Shown one piece after another: positions 60,463 to 64,000 of a DNA stretch of 64,000 bases (within the stretch, counting starts at the first letter, position 1; the number at the start of each line of letters is the position of its first letter). This stretch comes from Mayfieldus profundus (GTDB lineage: Bacteria > Actinomycetota > Thermoleophilia > Solirubrobacterales > 70-9). The stretch spans positions 66,650 through 130,649 of the forward strand of contig JBBPIM010000001.1 in the NCBI GenBank assembly GCA_038040325.1, in the 5' to 3' direction. The notes under the pieces were generated by a model that saw only the letters and a program-made list of their open reading frames with translations, made no database searches and had not been told where the DNA came from. The position numbers and the translations under genes are program-made.

Positions 60463-61542
60463 GTGCAGAGCGTCGATTTGGAGATCAGGCGCGACGACCT
60501 GCGGACCTGCCGGTTCCTCGAGTCCCCGGCGGGCGATTCGCGGCAGCCGGGCCAGGTGCTGCTGCGGATCGAGAAGTTCGGCCTGACCGCCAACAACATC
60601 ACCTACGCCGTGTTCGGCGAGGCGATGTCCTACTGGGACTTCTTCCCCGCCACGCAGGGGTGGGGGCGGCTTCCGGTTTGGGGATTCGGCGAGGTGGCCG
60701 CATCCGAGAACGACGAGATCAAGCCCGGCGGCCGCTACTTCGGCTACTTTCCGGCTTCCTCCCACCTGGTTGTCCAGGCCGACGTCAATGCCGCCGGCTT
60801 CGTCGACGCCGCCGAGCATCGTCAAACGCTGCCGGCCGCCTACAACCAGTACGCGCTGACGACCAGCGATCCCGCCTACGACGCCGAGCACGAGAACGAG
60901 CAGATGATCATGCGGCCGCTGTTCTTCACCTCGTTCCTGCTAGCCGACTTCCTCGCCGAGGGCGAGCTGTTCGGGGCGCAGACGGCGATCCTCTCCAGCG
61001 CCTCCAGCAAAACCGCCTATGGCCTCGCCTTTCTCCTCGCCGCAGGAACGCCGCGACCCCGAATCGTTGGCCTGACCTCGGCGGGAAACCTCGACTTCAC
61101 CGAGAGCCTCGGCATCTACGACGAGGTCGCCACCTACGAGCAGGTCGACGGCCTCACCCGCGAGGGTGCTGTGGTCTACGTCGACATGGCCGGGGACCTT
61201 TCGGTGCGCAACGCGGTGCACCGGCATTTCGCCGAGGACCTCGTCCACTCCGCCGTGGTCGGCGCCACCCACTGGGACGCGGAGCGGCCCGAGGCGGACC
61301 TGCCCGGACCGGATCCCGCCTTCTTCTTCGCCCCGACCCAGCTGCAGAAGCGCGCCAAGGACTGGGGCCCCGCCGGGGTCCAGGAGCGCTTCGGCGAGGC
61401 CTGGAAGGGGTTCAGCGAGCCGCTCGGCGGGTGGATGCAGGTCACCGAGGCGAGCGGCCAGGACGCCGTCGAGCGGGTCTACCTCGACCTGCTCGAGGGG
61501 CGCGCCAACCCTCGCCAGGGCCACGTACTGTCGCTGGGCTGA
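60463..61542 (+). CDS. DUF2855-family protein
   Basis: 359 residues, GTG start. An MDR-like fold without metal ligands: LLRIEKFGLTANNITYAVFGEAMSYWDFFP, GFGEVAASENDEIKPGGRYFGYFP and ILSSASSKTAYGLAFLLAAG are standard DUF2855 segments. The family is uncharacterised, possibly an oxidoreductase or lyase of the quinone-reductase type. It is divergent from the ATL gene and convergent with nrdJ. Confidence 0.85.
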   Translation: MQSVDLEIRRDDLRTCRFLESPAGDSRQPGQVLLRIEKFGLTANNITYAVFGEAMSYWDFFPATQGWGRLPVWGFGEVAASENDEIKPGGRYFGYFPASSHLVVQADVNAAGFVDAAEHRQTLPAAYNQYALTTSDPAYDAEHENEQMIMRPLFFTSFLLADFLAEGELFGAQTAILSSASSKTAYGLAFLLAAGTPRPRIVGLTSAGNLDFTESLGIYDEVATYEQVDGLTREGAVVYVDMAGDLSVRNAVHRHFAEDLVHSAVVGATHWDAERPEADLPGPDPAFFFAPTQLQKRAKDWGPAGVQERFGEAWKGFSEPLGGWMQVTEASGQDAVERVYLDLLEGRANPRQGHVLSLG

Positions 61543-61575
61543 GCCGAGCGGATTCGCGGGCGCGCGGAGGGGCGC

Positions 61576-64000
61576 TCAGCCGCAGCCGGTGTTGTTCCCG
61601 CAGCTCGAGCAGGTGTAGCAGGAGCCGGTGCGCTGCATCATCCCGCCGCACTGCTCGCAGGCGGGGCCCAGCTCCGGGCCCGACATCGCCGCCGGGCGGA
61701 CCGGGGGAGTGTCGGTCATCGCCTCGGCCGCCGGCTTCGCATCGGCCGTGGCCTCGGTCGCGCCGTTGCCGTCGGAGTGCCCGTTGCCCGAGCCGTTGCC
61801 GCCGCCCGCGGGGTCGGTGTCGAGGCCCGCGTGCTCGGCCTCGCGGCGTGCCCGCACCTCGTCGGTGAGGATCCCCAGCTCCTCGAGGTAGTCGGGGTCC
61901 TCGATGAAGCGGCTGGCGAGCCAGCGCATGATGTAGTCGGGCATCGACTTGGCGAAGGGGATCTCCGGGTTCTGGGTGATCCCCTCGGGGTCGAAGCGCA
62001 TGTAGCTGAACTTCTTCACGAAGACCTCGAGCGGGACCCCGTACTGGAGGCCGATCGAGATCGAGGTCGCGAACGCGTTCATCATCCCGCGCAGGGTCGA
62101 GCCCTCCTTGCCGATGTCGGTGAGGAAGATCTCGCCGATGCGGCCGTCGGGGTACTTGCCGGCGGTGATGTAACCCTCGTGGCCGGCGATCGAGAACTTG
62201 TGGGTGAGCGACTCGCGCTCGCGCGGCATCTTGCGGCGTACCGGCCCGTCCTCGCTTGCGTCGGCGGGCTCGCCCTTCTCCTCCTGCGCGTCGGTGCGCA
62301 GCGCCTGCGCCGTCTTGGAGCCGTCGCGGTAGATCGCCAGCGCCTTCAGGCCGCCCTTCCAGCCGCGCGTGTAGGCGTCGGCGATGTCCTCGACGGTCGC
62401 CGACTGCGGCAGGTTGACGGTCTTGGAGATCGCGCCGGAGATGAACGGCTGGGTGGCGGCCATCATGTCGATGTGGCCGGTGTGCGAGATCGCCCGCTCG
62501 CCGACCGCGACATCGAACACCGGCAGGTGCTCCTCGGACAGCTCCGGGGCTCCGATGATCGTGCCGTTCTCGTTGATGTAGGCCTCGATCTGCTCGATCT
62601 GCGGCTCTGAGTAGCCGAGCGTGCTCAGGGCGAGCGGCACCGTGCGGTTGACGATCGTCATCTGCCCGCCGCCGACCAGCTCCTTGAACTTGACCAGCGA
62701 GAAGTCGGGCTCGATGCCCGTCGTGTCGCAGTCCATCAGGAAGCTGATCGTCCCCGTGGGGGCGAGCACCGTGGCCTGGGCGTTGCGGTAGCCGTGCTCC
62801 TCGCCGAGCGCCACCGCCTCGTCCCACTCCTGGCGCGCGGCGGCCAGCAGCCTGTCCTCGACCCGCTCGGAGGGAATCTCGTAGGAGGCGTCGCGGTGCA
62901 TCCGCATCACGCCGTTGTGGGGCCCGCGATTCTTCGGATAGCCCTCGTATGGACCAAGGGCAGAAGCGACCTCCGCCGACTTCCGATATCCACGGCCGGT
63001 CATTAACGCGGTGATCGCCGCTGCGGTTGCGCGGCCCTCATCCGAGTCATAGGGAACGCCGTTGGCCATCAGCAAGGCGCCGAGGTTGGCGTAGCCGAGG
63101 CCGAGCTGCCGGTAGTCGTTGGCGTTCTTTGTGATCTCAGGCGTCGGATAGCTGGAGAACCCGACCAGGATCTCCTGAGCGAGAAAGACGGTGTCGACTG
63201 CGTGCTTGAAGTCATCGACGTCAATCGTTCCGTCCTCGTTTCGGAACTTCATGAGGTTCAGGGAGGCCAGATTGCAGGCCGAGTCATCGATGCTCATGTA
63301 CTCACTGCAGGGATTAGACGCAGTGATTGGCCCGGTGTTCGGGTTCGTGTGCCAGCGGTTGATCGTGGTGTCGTACTGGACGCCCGGATCGGCGCAGCGC
63401 CAGGCGGCGTCGGCGATCTGGCCCATCAGCTCGCGCGCCTCGACGGTCTTGGTCGGCTTGCCGCCGACGCGAGCGAGCAGGTCCCACTCGGCGCCCTGCT
63501 CGACGGCCTCCATGAACTCGTCGGTGACCCGCACCGAGTTGTTGGCGTTCTGGTACTGGATCGAGTGGAAGGAATCGCTGTCGATCCGCATGTCGAAGCC
63601 GGCCTCGCGCAGGGCGGCGGCCTTCTCCTCCTCGCGCGCCTTGCACCAGATGAAGTTCTCGATGTCGGGGTGGTCGACGTTGAGCACGACCATCTTCGCG
63701 GCGCGCCGGGTCTTGCCGCCGGACTTGATCGTCCCTGCCCAGGCGTCGGCGCCGCGCATGAAGCTGACCGGGCCCGACGCGAGGCCGCCCTTGGAGAGGT
63801 GCTCGACCGAGCCGCGAATGTTGGAGAGGTTGATTCCCGATCCCGACCCGCCCCGGAAGATCATCCCTTCCTTGGTGTTCCAGTCGAGGATCGACTCCAT
63901 CGTGTCGTCGACGCTGAGGATGAAGCAGGCCGAGCACTGCGGCCTCTCCTCGAAGCCGACGTTGAACCAGACCGGCGAGTTGAAGGCCGCCTTCTGGTGC
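61576..64000 (-). CDS. nrdJ: Adenosylcobalamin-dependent ribonucleotide reductase (partial at N-terminus)
   Basis: About 808 residues of the C-terminal part; the gene continues past the right edge. Class II enzyme, reducing ribonucleotides with a B12 radical. Visible: FNSPVWFNVG, CSACFILSVDD (active-site Cys), GGSGSGINLSNIRGS, NPCSEYMSIDDSACNLASL (radical Cys and catalytic Glu region), PTGTISFLMDCDTTGIEPDFSLVKFK. After a variable linker the C-terminus is a zinc-ribbon-like CEQCGGMM...CYTCSSCGNNTGCG that shuttles electrons. This is the oxygen-independent dNTP route in many actinobacteria. Confidence 0.95.
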   Translation of the reverse strand, partial: HQKAAFNSPVWFNVGFEERPQCSACFILSVDDTMESILDWNTKEGMIFRGGSGSGINLSNIRGSVEHLSKGGLASGPVSFMRGADAWAGTIKSGGKTRRAAKMVVLNVDHPDIENFIWCKAREEEKAAALREAGFDMRIDSDSFHSIQYQNANNSVRVTDEFMEAVEQGAEWDLLARVGGKPTKTVEARELMGQIADAAWRCADPGVQYDTTINRWHTNPNTGPITASNPCSEYMSIDDSACNLASLNLMKFRNEDGTIDVDDFKHAVDTVFLAQEILVGFSSYPTPEITKNANDYRQLGLGYANLGALLMANGVPYDSDEGRATAAAITALMTGRGYRKSAEVASALGPYEGYPKNRGPHNGVMRMHRDASYEIPSERVEDRLLAAARQEWDEAVALGEEHGYRNAQATVLAPTGTISFLMDCDTTGIEPDFSLVKFKELVGGGQMTIVNRTVPLALSTLGYSEPQIEQIEAYINENGTIIGAPELSEEHLPVFDVAVGERAISHTGHIDMMAATQPFISGAISKTVNLPQSATVEDIADAYTRGWKGGLKALAIYRDGSKTAQALRTDAQEEKGEPADASEDGPVRRKMPRERESLTHKFSIAGHEGYITAGKYPDGRIGEIFLTDIGKEGSTLRGMMNAFATSISIGLQYGVPLEVFVKKFSYMRFDPEGITQNPEIPFAKSMPDYIMRWLASRFIEDPDYLEELGILTDEVRARREAEHAGLDTDPAGGGNGSGNGHSDGNGATEATADAKPAAEAMTDTPPVRPAAMSGPELGPACEQCGGMMQRTGSCYTCSSCGNNTGCG

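Noticed and set aside
63300..63360. Possible intein or insertion in nrdJ
   Set aside because: The protein reads through NPCSEY and neighbouring motifs without interruption in the portion visible.

Overview
The window is a stretch of high-G+C bacterial chromosome with dense genes, many GTG/TTG starts and many 1 to 10 bp stop/start overlaps. A decaprenyl-phosphate phosphoribosyltransferase-like UbiA enzyme, a fused acyl-reductase of mycobacterial type, a B12-dependent ribonucleotide reductase, a two-domain ThyX-like protein and promoter boxes of the form TANNNT only 6 to 9 nt before start codons all suggest an aerobic actinobacterium, perhaps of class Thermoleophilia. That placement is inference. 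I see no rRNA, tRNA, CRISPR array, transposase, prophage or replication origin.

Layout. 1-6512: lipoyl-bearing E2 subunit (cut by the window edge), a Zn-ribbon protein, then a bifunctional acyl-CoA reductase-like SDR overlapping an alkyl-DHAP synthase-like flavoprotein (a possible ether-lipid pair), a UbiA-family enzyme and two small coupled unknowns. 6538-11715: citrate synthase, an unexplained 214-bp structured element, a PfkB kinase, a quinone oxidoreductase and a DEAD-box helicase. 11727-15339: histidine kinase/response regulator pair, Gly-rich protein, EamA transporter. 15353-20651: HAD hydrolase, APH-like kinase and acyl-CoA dehydrogenase, which together match the three domains of animal ACAD10, then a RibD-like reductase, an RpiB-like protein and a sulfotransferase. 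20677-29458: membrane and small enzyme genes in short overlapping operons. 29465-37388: acetyl-CoA synthetase, PfpI protein, LPXTG-anchored cupredoxin, ThyX-like protein, diguanylate cyclase, VOC protein, and an M14 peptidase/amidase fusion.

37428-52364 is a complete 14-gene nuoA-N operon (respiratory complex I) on the minus strand in canonical order. 52445-61542 holds a membrane protein, flavin reductase, cytochrome c lipoprotein, seryl-tRNA synthetase, NarL-type regulator, MsrB, a SCP-domain protein, MFS transporter, DedA protein, RDD protein, an alkyltransferase-like protein and a DUF2855 protein. The right edge is the C-terminal part of adenosylcobalamin-dependent ribonucleotide reductase.

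The genes fit an aerobic heterotroph: acetate enters through Acs, is condensed by citrate synthase, and NADH is oxidised by complex I. The least explained signals are the structured element at 8075-8288, a family of 7-bp repeats (AGNAACG/CGTTNCT and relatives) at five or six loci mostly at gene ends, apparent CTG initiation at three genes, and a hairpin that places the nuoJ ribosome binding site in its loop.
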